In this document: positions 1 to 9,482 of the stretch, piece by piece | How the letters are laid out: the number at the start of each line of letters is the position of its first letter | Numbering within the stretch: the stretch's first letter is position 1 | Assembly: GCA_964202895.1 (NCBI GenBank) | Contig: CAXNJM010000001.1 | Location: 496,001 to 560,000, forward strand | DNA: 64,000 nucleotides | Source of the DNA: JAJTDS01 sp964202895 | GTDB taxonomy: Bacteria; Pseudomonadota; Alphaproteobacteria; Rickettsiales; UBA1997 | Reading direction: 5' to 3' | Position numbers and translations under genes: made by a program | Notes under the pieces: generated by a model | The model's input: the letters and a program-made list of their open reading frames with translations, nothing else | Database searches by the model: none | Told to the model about the DNA's origin: nothing

Positions 1-1074
1 ATTTCCAGAAGATTGCAAGGGGGAGAAAAGCCCAGCAGTTGTTAATAAATATTGGGAATAAGAATAGCCTGCACCCGCATTCCAATAGCCAAACGGCAGA
101 GAAAATGAGCCGTAAAACGACTTAGAAAAATGATTATTACTATTGTCGTTAGTGCCAATTATATCGTTAAAGCCCTTACCAGAACCAAAAAGCGGAATAG
201 CATTACTTTCGGAATAATTAAGATAAAAATTATCATTAGCACCAAGAAAATTATCATAATTTAAAGATGCTTTATGCTTAATTTTACCAGTATGTTTTTG
301 CCCAGAATTTTCCACCGCAAGAGAAATTATCGCTTGATGATTAATTTTATTTTCAATTTTTACATTGCTATAACCAGATTTTTCTGATGGATCAAGAGAT
401 ATTTTGGCATTATGCGAGGAAAGGCGATTAATTTGATCAATTCCCTGCTCAATATCGCGAAGATTGATTGCTTGATTTTTTATCAAATCAGGAAAGGCAA
501 AAAACTTTTGAGTCGATCTACGAAAATTAAAAAGATTATTTATTTTGTCATTATCTTCTAATTCTAAATTATCCAACCTACCCTCTTCAATAATAATTTT
601 GATTTTTTCTTTAGAAATTTCTGATAAATCAAGATAAAGGCGGGAAATTATATACCCCCGCTTAATGTAATAATTTTGTATTTCACGATGAAGATTTAGC
701 AAATCAAATTTAGAAAAACAATAGTCTAGCTTGCTGTTTTTGAAGGCTCTAATAAATTTATATTGCAACATAAAGCTTGATATTGCTTTATTGCCAACAA
801 TTTCAACATTTTTTACAACCCTACAAGATGTGTTATTTTTTTGACCTTCTTTTAAATGCTCTTCTTTATAAGGCTCTCTATCCTTGAATTTATTAATTTC
901 ATCAAAGTCTTTTTTGTGAAGGAAGTCGTTTTTTTCACTCTCGATAAATCTCTTAATTTTATTGTCTTGATTAATGATGTTGACAATTTCATCTTCCGCA
1001 ACAGCAAAAGAATCGCCGAAAAAATAAGCGATAATAACAAGAAAAATTAAATGAAATGTGGTGAATATCTTCAT
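1..1074 (-). CDS. two-partner secretion outer-membrane transporter (ShlB/FhaC/HecB family), partial
   Basis: Reads from an ATG at 1072-1074 leftward past the window edge; 358 codons are visible and the C-terminus is missing. The start gives a signal peptide (MKIFTTFHLIFLVIIAYFFG, then DSFAVAEDE). Residues about 84-165 look like a TpsB POTRA domain: Cys84 and Cys119, the stretch YYIKRGYIISRLYLD and then IIEEGRLDNLEL follow the family pattern. The rest, rich in alternating polar and aromatic residues, fits the start of a beta barrel. Members sit in the outer membrane and export a large partner exoprotein (TpsA), often an adhesin or hemolysin. No TpsA lies inside the window; it may be beyond the left edge. 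The family call is from motifs; the substrate is unknown. Confidence 0.82.
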   Translation of the reverse strand, partial: MKIFTTFHLIFLVIIAYFFGDSFAVAEDEIVNIINQDNKIKRFIESEKNDFLHKKDFDEINKFKDREPYKEEHLKEGQKNNTSCRVVKNVEIVGNKAISSFMLQYKFIRAFKNSKLDYCFSKFDLLNLHREIQNYYIKRGYIISRLYLDLSEISKEKIKIIIEEGRLDNLELEDNDKINNLFNFRRSTQKFFAFPDLIKNQAINLRDIEQGIDQINRLSSHNAKISLDPSEKSGYSNVKIENKINHQAIISLAVENSGQKHTGKIKHKASLNYDNFLGANDNFYLNYSESNAIPLFGSGKGFNDIIGTNDNSNNHFSKSFYGSFSLPFGYWNAGAGYSYSQYLLTTAGLFSPLQSSGN

Positions 1075-1251
1075 GCTTGTGGTGATTCTATATTTTAATA
1101 ATTTAACTAAGTATATTTTAGTATTAAAAAATTTTTTTTTAAATATTTTAATATTGTTTTTTAATAGTCAAGTATTATCTAAATAATTATAAAATTCACC
1201 AACTTAAATTCTACAGTAAGGACATCGTAAAAATGAAATTTATTAAGATTT

Positions 1252-1274
1252 ATTAGGTTTTAAATAAACCTAAT
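1252..1274 (-). terminator. hairpin downstream of the eno-dat-HAD operon
   Basis: Perfect 9-bp inverted repeat ATTAGGTTT / AAACCTAAT with a 5-nt loop, 11 bp past the stop of the HAD gene. The RNA downstream is A/U-rich but has no clean U-run, so termination is possible rather than certain. It also faces the 5' region of the secretion gene. Confidence 0.4.
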
Positions 1275-1285
1275 AGAGGCTTTAT

Positions 1286-2053
1286 TTACAGCAAAGAGGT
1301 TGTTTTTATCAACTGATTATAGCCGATAATAATTGGTAGTTTTTTAAGAAAATAATCGTTGGTTCGGCAATTAAAAAATTCACCCATAAAATCATCGCTT
1401 GTAAGCATTTTTTCAGGAATTGTTTTGGAAATTTTATCAATATTATCGCAATATAAAATTGGCTGACAACCAGCATTAACTGCGCACTCAATATCGGCGA
1501 TAGTATCGCCAATAAACCAGATTATATCTTTTTTTGGATCAAGATCGCAACCGAGAAGAGCCAATTCAGCAGGATGCTTACTAGGTTTATCTGCAATTGC
1601 ATCGCATGCACCAATTATTGCAAAAAATAAATGATCTAATTGCATATTTTTAACTTCCTTTCTTAAGCTATTGCCCATTTTATTGCTAACCACAAATTGA
1701 AGTATATTTTTACTGGCAAGCACTTCTATAAACTCTTTTGCATTCGGTAATAGCAACATTTTTTGCAAATGATTTGCCCGATAACACTCGGTATAAATTT
1801 CTCCTGCCTCCTCCCAATCTTTACCAAAAATTATAGGAAACGATTCTCGCATTGATTTATGAACCTCATCCCTAACCTTTTCAAGCCCCCAAGGCTCGCG
1901 ATTCATCTTTATCATTGTGTTGTCAATTGCCATTTGAATTAATGGCCAACTATCAACCAAAGTGTTATCCCAATCAAACATTACTCCTTTAGGGGTTTTT
2001 AATAAGGAAACTGAATCAATATTAGATTGAAACTTTTGTAAATTTTGTGACAT
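1286..2053 (-). CDS. HAD-superfamily hydrolase, phosphoglycolate phosphatase-like
   Basis: A 255-aa soluble protein. Motif I is DWDNTLVDS (Asp nucleophile and general acid Asp) near residue 28, motif II is the Ser in FVVSNK, and motif IV is GDTIADIECAVNAG. Between motifs I and II a helical cap of Gph type is present. Such enzymes remove phosphate from small metabolites, for example 2-phosphoglycolate, but substrate cannot be read from the sequence. It is the last gene of a tight eno-dat-HAD set, 9 bp after dat, so it is probably co-transcribed with enolase. A house-cleaning role for a glycolytic side product is possible but is inference. Confidence 0.82.
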   Translation of the reverse strand: MSQNLQKFQSNIDSVSLLKTPKGVMFDWDNTLVDSWPLIQMAIDNTMIKMNREPWGLEKVRDEVHKSMRESFPIIFGKDWEEAGEIYTECYRANHLQKMLLLPNAKEFIEVLASKNILQFVVSNKMGNSLRKEVKNMQLDHLFFAIIGACDAIADKPSKHPAELALLGCDLDPKKDIIWFIGDTIADIECAVNAGCQPILYCDNIDKISKTIPEKMLTSDDFMGEFFNCRTNDYFLKKLPIIIGYNQLIKTTSLL

Positions 2054-2062
2054 TGAAAACTC

Positions 2063-2944
2063 TTAAGAATTGATAAAATCTTGGTAATATCGCCTTAATC
2101 TTTTAGTAATATCGCCGACTTGACCATTAAAAATTTGATAATCGTTATTTTGATAATTAACTTTTACAACCGGTCTTATTATTAAACTTGAACTGGTAAG
2201 AAAAATTTCTTTTGCCTGCAATAGATCTTTTATTTTGAATAATCGCTCTTGAACCTTGATATTATTAATTTTAGCAAGCTCAATCATGCGATTTCGTGTA
2301 ATGCCACATAAAACCAGATTATCCGCTTGACGAGTAATCAAATTATCGTCATTATCAACCATAAAAACATTGGCATAGCTAGCTTCTGTTATATCCATCC
2401 CCTCTCTAAACATTATTGCATCGTCAAAACCCATATCTTTAGCTTTTTGATTAACAAGACTAGAAGCAATCAAACTAGTGGTTTTTAGATTACAGCGATG
2501 CCAACGAAGATCAGGCTCGATAATTGCAGTATAGCCATTATTAAATTCTGTTTCATTGGTTTCTTTTAAATGGCTAACAGTCGCAACTATTGTTGGTTGA
2601 ATATCTTTAGGAATAGAAGGAAATCTTGCAGTGCAACCTCTTGTTATTTGCAAATAGATTGTCCCTTCTTTGAGGTCATTATATTTGAATAATTTTACAG
2701 CAACATCAATTAAAAATTCTTTACTAAAATTGTTAATAATTTTTAACCCCGACAAACTATGATCTAGTCTTGATAAATGAGCATCAACATCTATTAATTT
2801 ATTATTCTTAAATAAAATAACTTCATAAACACCATCAGCAAACTGAAAACCTCTATCTTCAATATGCACCATGCAATTTTGATGAGGTAAAAATTCATTA
2901 TTTACAAAGCTAATTCTAGAGGCTTTATCAATATTGCTTAACAT
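2063..2944 (-). CDS. dat: D-amino-acid aminotransferase (class IV PLP aminotransferase)
   Basis: A 293-aa class IV aminotransferase. N-terminal HIEDRGFQFADGVYEVI is the family's phosphate-cup region, and RWHRCNLKTTSLIAS holds the PLP lysine (NLK). ITEASYANVFMVD carries the Glu that contacts the cofactor pyridine nitrogen. D-alanine aminotransferases interconvert D-Ala and D-Glu with the corresponding keto acids and so can feed peptidoglycan synthesis. It begins 3 bp after enolase. A branched-chain or aminodeoxychorismate lyase role is the main alternative, but DRGFQFADGVYEV and the overall pattern favour the D-amino-acid group. Confidence 0.8.
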   Translation of the reverse strand: MLSNIDKASRISFVNNEFLPHQNCMVHIEDRGFQFADGVYEVILFKNNKLIDVDAHLSRLDHSLSGLKIINNFSKEFLIDVAVKLFKYNDLKEGTIYLQITRGCTARFPSIPKDIQPTIVATVSHLKETNETEFNNGYTAIIEPDLRWHRCNLKTTSLIASSLVNQKAKDMGFDDAIMFREGMDITEASYANVFMVDNDDNLITRQADNLVLCGITRNRMIELAKINNIKVQERLFKIKDLLQAKEIFLTSSSLIIRPVVKVNYQNNDYQIFNGQVGDITKRLRRYYQDFINS

Positions 2945-2947
2945 AAA

Positions 2948-4264
2948 TTATCTTTTGATTAGATTTTTAATGGCCAAAGATTTATAAGAAATTGGATTTT
3001 TATTAATTCTGAAATTATCCTCAATTCTTATTAATTCATTATATTTTGCAATTCTATCCGACCTACAAAGAGAGCCGGTTTTAATTTGCCCAGCATCAGT
3101 TGCAACCGCAATATGTGAAATTGTTGAATCCTCGGTTTCGCCAGAACGATGAGATATAATATTATTATATCCACTTTTTCTTGCCATTGCGATTGCTTGA
3201 ATTGTTTCAGTCAATGTGCCGATTTGATTAAATTTTATTAAAACAGCATTAGCTAGACCATCTTCAATGCCCTTTTTCAATATTTCTGGGTTAGTTACAA
3301 AAAGATCATCTCCAACTAACTGAATTTTATTACCTAATCTTTCTGTAAGCATTTTCCAGCCTTTATAATCATTCTCTGCACAACCATCTTCAATTGAAAA
3401 TATTGGATATTGCCTCACTAAATCTTCATAATAATTTATTAATTCTTCGCTATTAAGAATTCTACCCTCTCCAAGCAAGTTATATTTTCCATTTTCATAA
3501 AATTCTGTTGAAGCGCAATCAAGAGCAAGTAAAATTTGTGAGCCTAATTTATAGCCAGCTTTTTCGATGGCATTAGCAATAAAATCAAGAGCAAGTTTGG
3601 TTGAATCAAGGTTAGGAGCAAAACCGCCTTCATCTCCAACATTAGTATTGTGGCCAGCTTTTTTTAACAATGATTTTAGGTGATGAAAAATTTCTGCCCC
3701 AATTCTAATGGCATCGGCCATTGAATCTGCGATTACAGGCGTAATCATAAATTCCTGAATATCAATTTTATTGTCGGCATGCTTACCGCCATTAATTATA
3801 TTCATCATCGGCACAGGCATACTCATCGCTTTATTACCTATTAGATTTTGATATTTATTAAATAAATAATCGCATAGCATAGTTTTTTGAGATATAGCAC
3901 TAGCTTTTGCAACCGCAAGAGAGGTTGCCAATATTGCATTAGCTCCAATTTTTGATTTATTTTTAGTCGCATCAATTTCGTTCATCAAATTATCGATTTT
4001 CTCTTGATCGCGGGATTCAAAACCAACTATCGCAGGAAAAATGATTTTTTTAACATTCTCAACCGCATTTAAAACACCTTTACCAAGATATCTAGCGGAG
4101 AGATTATCTCTTAATTCAAAAGCCTCCAAACTACCCGTAGAAGCACCAGAAGGAGCTATGGCACTGCCAATAGAGCCGTCTTCAAGGGTTACTATTACTT
4201 CAATTGTAGGAAAACCACGAGAATCCAATAGTTCTATAGCATTAATATTAACAATTTTAGACAT
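2948..4264 (-). CDS. eno: enolase (phosphopyruvate hydratase)
   Basis: 438 aa, near the usual 420-435. Converts 2-phosphoglycerate to phosphoenolpyruvate in the cytosol. Seen motifs are LDSRGFPTIEV at the N-terminus, the loop SGASTGSLEAFELRD, GDEGGFAPN, SIEDGCAE, the metal-binding VGDDLFVTNP, the catalytic Lys in VLIKFNQIG, and the signature SHRSGETEDSTISHIAVAT. First gene of the eno-dat-HAD operon. With GAPDH at 47.9 kb it shows that at least the lower glycolysis/gluconeogenesis steps are encoded, which classical Rickettsia lack. Confidence 0.98.
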   Translation of the reverse strand: MSKIVNINAIELLDSRGFPTIEVIVTLEDGSIGSAIAPSGASTGSLEAFELRDNLSARYLGKGVLNAVENVKKIIFPAIVGFESRDQEKIDNLMNEIDATKNKSKIGANAILATSLAVAKASAISQKTMLCDYLFNKYQNLIGNKAMSMPVPMMNIINGGKHADNKIDIQEFMITPVIADSMADAIRIGAEIFHHLKSLLKKAGHNTNVGDEGGFAPNLDSTKLALDFIANAIEKAGYKLGSQILLALDCASTEFYENGKYNLLGEGRILNSEELINYYEDLVRQYPIFSIEDGCAENDYKGWKMLTERLGNKIQLVGDDLFVTNPEILKKGIEDGLANAVLIKFNQIGTLTETIQAIAMARKSGYNNIISHRSGETEDSTISHIAVATDAGQIKTGSLCRSDRIAKYNELIRIEDNFRINKNPISYKSLAIKNLIKR

Positions 4265-4354
4265 TTTTTATAATTGCAATTTTTAATTAAAACAAACTAA
4301 CTTTAAGAACTCAATATTAATTTGTTTTTATAAAAATCAAGAGCTAATTGAAAT

Positions 4355-4822
4355 TTAGTAATACCTTCTCTTGTCTTTAATGTTCAAAATTAATTCATGA
4401 TTATCAATTGCTGATTTTAATCTATCTCCTAGCTGATTTAAATTTTTAGTTTTTAAACCAACTCTTCTGCCAACTGAATTATTCCACTTATCCATATTTT
4501 TTTCCTGCAAAGATTGATTATAAAAAATATCATCATAAAACTCTTTAGCATCGCCTAATATTCTTGCAGAAAAGACTCCGTATTTCTGTGCAAATGCACC
4601 ACTAACAAAAGAATGCCTAAAGGCATCGATTTGATTATTGTGGGCAAAGCCAGCACTTAAATCAATGAGTCCTTTTTTATTTCTTGGCAGAGATATATTT
4701 GCGATTCTTTCATACTGATAATAAGCTTCGGAATTAAAAGGGATATAACTTTCAACAACATCAATATTTGAACCGACCACAGCTTCTTGACCGTTATTTT
4801 TATATAAAAACAAAAAAATCAA
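4355..4822 (-). CDS. DUF6973-like protein with N-terminal membrane segment; start codon uncertain
   Basis: About 155 aa when read from the TTG at 4820-4822. The core NNQIDAFRHSFVSGAFAQKYG followed by DKWNNSVGRRVG resembles the DAFRHxxW...MDxxNNxxGR pattern of DUF6973-type proteins, whose function I do not know. The TTG start falls inside a hydrophobic run. The open frame continues upstream to a stop at 4919-4921, and translating it gives KFYKIFIYFIFSVICAS before LIFLFLYKNNG, a complete membrane helix. No in-frame ATG or GTG exists there, so an AUU/AUC start, an internal TTG start or a 5'-degraded gene are the choices. No clear Shine-Dalgarno site is visible. The family call is tentative. Confidence 0.5.
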   Translation of the reverse strand: MIFLFLYKNNGQEAVVGSNIDVVESYIPFNSEAYYQYERIANISLPRNKKGLIDLSAGFAHNNQIDAFRHSFVSGAFAQKYGVFSARILGDAKEFYDDIFYNQSLQEKNMDKWNNSVGRRVGLKTKNLNQLGDRLKSAIDNHELILNIKDKRRYY

Positions 4823-4997
4823 AGAAGCACAAATAACAGAAAAAATAAAATAAATAAATATTTTATAAAACTTATAAAAAATAAGAAAGAGGATTTTACT
4901 TGAGATGATTTTGTTTTTTTAGATGGCACAATTATAAATATTTAAACTTAATTAACTGCTTAAAAGCACTGTTTTTAGGATCTAATTTTTAAGAAAT

Positions 4998-5387
4998 CTA
5001 ATTAAAACGATATTTTTGATAGGAAAATTTGTCCATATCAACGATGTCAACACTAATATCGCAACGAGATTTGTTTTCTATTTTATTATTTTTAATTAAA
5101 TCTTTAAAAAAATCTTGCAATAAAGAAGAAAGATTAATCGCCAGCTTATTTTTTATCTCCTGCGTTCTTCCTTGCATAATCTTAACAGTAAGATGAATAA
5201 AATCCGCTTTATCTTGATTTAAATAGCCAACTAGATATTGATCAAAGATGCTAAATCTTATTTTGCACTGATCGGCATCAAAACCACCCTCTTTTTGATT
5301 GGCAAATATTTCGATAATAGTAGAAGCTAGCGACTCTTTGAGATTATTCTCTAATTCAAGAGAGTGCTCTATTGTTAGATGAGGCAT
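4998..5387 (-). CDS. 5-carboxymethyl-2-hydroxymuconate isomerase-like tautomerase
   Basis: 129 aa. The N-terminus MPHLTIEHSLELE matches the CHMI branch of the tautomerase superfamily, where the proline exposed after Met removal (Pro2) is the catalytic base. The length fits the family (about 115-130 aa). In homoprotocatechuate degradation these enzymes isomerise a ring-cleavage product, but no other gene of that route is here, so the true substrate is unknown. The gene lies 131 bp downstream of the 16S rRNA on the same strand, with no convincing terminator between them, so some expression by read-through is possible. Confidence 0.75.
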   Translation of the reverse strand: MPHLTIEHSLELENNLKESLASTIIEIFANQKEGGFDADQCKIRFSIFDQYLVGYLNQDKADFIHLTVKIMQGRTQEIKNKLAINLSSLLQDFFKDLIKNNKIENKSRCDISVDIVDMDKFSYQKYRFN

Positions 5388-5442
5388 TTAGAAGTAAAAT
5401 GAAATAATGGTGATATATTTCGTTAATTGTATTTGATTGCTT

Positions 5443-5472
5443 TTTGTGATAAAAGTAAAGACGATAGCCAAG
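5443..5472 (-). repeat. 3' arm of the 16S rRNA processing stem
   Basis: This segment is nearly the reverse complement of 7072-7102 upstream of 16S: TTTGTGAYAAAAGTAAAGACGATAG followed by CCAAG, with one substitution and one bulged base. Paired in the precursor the arms would make a helix of about 30 bp enclosing 16S, the expected substrate of RNase III. Confidence 0.8.
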
Positions 5473-5485
5473 CATATTGATTTTA

Positions 5486-5508
5486 GAAATTTACCCGAAG
5501 GCAATTTC
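5486..5508 (-). other. UUCG-capped hairpin just after the 16S 3' end
   Basis: In the transcript, GAAATTGCC, then TTCG, then GGTAAATTTC folds into a stem with one bulged A and one G-U pair, capped by a UUCG tetraloop. It sits between mature 16S and the processing-stem arm. No U-run follows, so it is more likely a folding or processing element than a terminator. Confidence 0.5.
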
Positions 5509-5518
5509 ATTGTTTTTT

Positions 5519-7012
<1,494 letters not shown>

Positions 7013-7071
7013 AGAATTTGCTATACTAGCTCTTTTGAATCAAAAAATTGAACAAAAGAGATAGCCAATTA

Positions 7072-7102
7072 CTTGGTCTATCGTCTTTACTTTTGTCACA
7101 AA
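7072..7102 (-). repeat. 5' arm of the 16S rRNA processing stem
   Basis: Pairs with 5443-5472 across the whole 16S gene. About 28 of 30 positions are complementary. It marks the pre-16S helix cleaved during maturation. Confidence 0.8.
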
Positions 7103-7267
7103 TACACTAAAGCTTTTATCTATAATTTTAACTTATGAAAGTTATAATTTAGATAAATCAAATACAATTATTAACGATTTAAAACATCACAGATAATTTT
7201 TGTTGAAGAAAAGACTTTTTTAAAATTTTTCAATTAACAACAAATTTGCTATCGGCTGAGGTTGGAT

Positions 7268-7296
7268 AATCTACACATTACTTTTTTTATTGTCAA
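7268..7296 (-). promoter_or_regulatory. sigma70-type promoter of 16S rRNA
   Basis: On the minus strand TTGACA (7291-7296) and TAGATT (7268-7273) are separated by exactly 17 bp. The -35 box is a perfect consensus and the -10 box matches 4 of 6. It lies just past the holA stop codon at 7328, so rrs does not depend on the upstream operon. Confidence 0.8.
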
Positions 7297-7327
7297 CAAG
7301 TAATTTCATTTTTTTTAAAAAAAAATT

Positions 7328-8362
7328 TTAAATTAAAATATGCAGTATCGAGCTACTAATTAACAAGGCTTCCCGCGATGAAGAAGAATTAATTAAATTC
7401 TTAAAATTAAACTCTAATTGATTTATTTTTTGCATTTTATCTATTAAAAACTCAAAAGATGTTGATTTTAAATCATTAACAAAAATATTGGCTTCTTTAA
7501 AAAAGATATTGTATTTTTTTACCAACACCTCTGGAGACTGATTTCTGTAAATGTTATCGCTTTTTGCTAGATATAATTTTTGCAAATAACCAGATAAAAA
7601 TCTAATTATTTCCATTGATTGATATTCGTTTTTTAACAAATTCTCAAGCCTTGAAATTGTTAATTCCAACCTTCTATTAACAAAATTTGTTGCAAAATCA
7701 ATTAACGAAAAAGAAAAATCATAATCTATAATTTTTTTAACATTTTCTAAGGTTAAGTGTCGTTCTTTTTCTAGGTAGCAATCGATTTTATCAACTTCAG
7801 CAGTAATAATTTCAAGGTTTTTAGAGGTTGCATTAAAAATATATTCAACAACTTGATTATCGCAATTAATTCCCTTATTTTTTAGGGATTGATTAATATG
7901 CTTTTTAATTAAATAATCAGATTCTTGATAACAAGGAATAGCTACAAAGCTTTTACTATCCTCAATTGCTCTTAATAAAGAACTCGATTTATCAAGATTA
8001 CCTCCATTTATTAATAAAAAATTATCACTTTTATCTAATAAATTTTCGTCCTTTGCTAGGCTCTCTATTGCCTTGGAGGATGATTTTTCAATATCTCGAA
8101 TTAAGATCAGCTTTCTACCGCCAAGCATCGCAAGGGAAAAGAATTCATCAAAAATGATTTGCCCGTCCTCCTCTTTAATTCTTTGATTTGTTAGATCTGC
8201 TACCAAAAAATCGTCATTCAAATTTGGAGAAATTTTATTAGCAACACTTAAAAAATGACGATTCACTGAAGGCTGATCATTGCCAAACAACAGGCATCCA
8301 GCTAATTTTTGATTAGCAATATTCTTGATATAAGCTTCGACTTGATTGGCTTGAATTTTCAT
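7328..8362 (-). CDS. holA: DNA polymerase III delta subunit
   Basis: 344 aa, the usual size for HolA. The start MKIQANQVEAYIKNI followed by CLLFGNDQPSVNRHF fits the N-terminal AAA+-like domain that opens the beta clamp; as expected for delta, no intact Walker A is present. The C-terminal collar region (SMEIIRFLSGYLQKLYLAK) fits the family. Works in the clamp-loader complex. Last of three tightly packed genes, 3 bp after tilS. The call rests on overall pattern, since delta subunits diverge strongly. Confidence 0.85.
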   Translation of the reverse strand: MKIQANQVEAYIKNIANQKLAGCLLFGNDQPSVNRHFLSVANKISPNLNDDFLVADLTNQRIKEEDGQIIFDEFFSLAMLGGRKLILIRDIEKSSSKAIESLAKDENLLDKSDNFLLINGGNLDKSSSLLRAIEDSKSFVAIPCYQESDYLIKKHINQSLKNKGINCDNQVVEYIFNATSKNLEIITAEVDKIDCYLEKERHLTLENVKKIIDYDFSFSLIDFATNFVNRRLELTISRLENLLKNEYQSMEIIRFLSGYLQKLYLAKSDNIYRNQSPEVLVKKYNIFFKEANIFVNDLKSTSFEFLIDKMQKINQLEFNFKNLINSSSSREALLISSSILHILI

Positions 8363-8365
8363 AAT

Positions 8366-9472
8366 TTAATTAAAAATTTTACACAAAATTGTTTTTAGTT
8401 TTATTTCTAAATTGATATTTTCATCTTTTAATGTCAAATTATCGCAATAAATGATAATTGGATTAATAAAATTATTTTTATTGAATTTTAACAGAGATTT
8501 AGGCAGTCTTTTGACGATAGAATGACCTATATTAGTTGGCTTAAAATCATTTGTTGAAATTGTTTTATAAATATTTTCAATAGAAGAAAAGCGAGGCTTG
8601 TGGGGCTTTTTACCTAGCTCCATTATGATTAAGGAAAGCAGTTTAATTGCCAAATGAAAATGAAGATTCATCAGCCCTTCTTTTTCAATGATGAAGTATC
8701 CTCTAGAATTAAAATAAACAAACTTACCCGCCTCTTTCAATAATAAATCGTCGCAAAAATTTCTAATTCCAGAAGCTTCATCTCCTGCTTTTTTTAATCT
8801 TTTTTTAATTAACTCTCTATCTTCAAAACTATTAATAAATTTTCTTATTTTATTTCTTAAAAAAATATCTTCTTGATTACTTTCATCTTCATACCATGAA
8901 ATATTATTGCTTATTAAGTATTCCTGTAAATCAACTTTAGATATTGATAATAAAGGTCGTAAAATCGCCACCTGCTCTTGATAAAAAATTTCGGCAATCG
9001 ATGATATGCCATCAATTCCACTACCTCTCCATAAGCGAATAAGCATATTTTCCGCCACATCATCAATTTGATGACCCAAAAACAAGAATTTAATTTTATT
9101 TTTACTGCAAAATTCTGTCAATAGTTGGTATCGCATCTTTCTTAAATTTGCCTCAATATTAACTTTAGGAACTATTTTTTTAGGAATTTCAATGATATGG
9201 TGGGAAATGCTTAATTTTTGCATTAATTCATGAATTGATTTAGCTTCTTCCGTTGACTCTTGGCGAAAATTATGATTAATAGTCAATGCACAAAGATTGA
9301 TTTTATAAATATCGCAGAATTTTTTTAACAAAATCGTTAAAGCGAGTGAATCTGAGCCCCCAGATAAAGCAACACAAACATCAGTTGGCTTGCTGTCTAA
9401 AAAAAAACTCTCAACCTTATTTTGAAAATATTTTTCTAAATACTCAATTCGATTAACTTGATTTTTAGACAT
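8366..9472 (-). CDS. tilS: tRNA(Ile)-lysidine synthase
   Basis: 368 aa. The N-terminal PP-loop ATPase motif ALSGGSDSLALTILL binds ATP, followed by TINHNFRQESTEEA, FLGHQIDDVAENMLIRL and RGSGIDGIS, all TilS hallmarks. The enzyme attaches lysine to C34 of the CAT-anticodon tRNA-Ile so that it reads AUA, an essential step in an AT-rich genome. Starts 10 bp after dapB and ends 3 bp before holA. In Rickettsia relatives tilS often precedes ftsH; that linkage is absent here. Confidence 0.95.
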   Translation of the reverse strand: MSKNQVNRIEYLEKYFQNKVESFFLDSKPTDVCVALSGGSDSLALTILLKKFCDIYKINLCALTINHNFRQESTEEAKSIHELMQKLSISHHIIEIPKKIVPKVNIEANLRKMRYQLLTEFCSKNKIKFLFLGHQIDDVAENMLIRLWRGSGIDGISSIAEIFYQEQVAILRPLLSISKVDLQEYLISNNISWYEDESNQEDIFLRNKIRKFINSFEDRELIKKRLKKAGDEASGIRNFCDDLLLKEAGKFVYFNSRGYFIIEKEGLMNLHFHLAIKLLSLIIMELGKKPHKPRFSSIENIYKTISTNDFKPTNIGHSIVKRLPKSLLKFNKNNFINPIIIYCDNLTLKDENINLEIKLKTILCKIFN

Positions 9473-9482
9473 TTAGTAGCTT

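Larger units (their letters stand above)
7013..7327 (-). other. 16S rRNA leader and promoter region
   Basis: 315 bp between 16S and holA with no gene. It holds the rRNA promoter (7268-7296), a predicted leader of about 250 nt, and the upstream arm of the processing stem (7072-7102). A second inverted repeat, CTCTTTTG(AAT) at 7030-7040 against CAAAAGAG at 7053-7060, could add a local hairpin near the 16S 5' end. Confidence 0.6.

Noticed and set aside
852..1050. small frames on both strands near the left edge
   Set aside because: They are other frames of the secretion transporter whose true frame starts at 1074.
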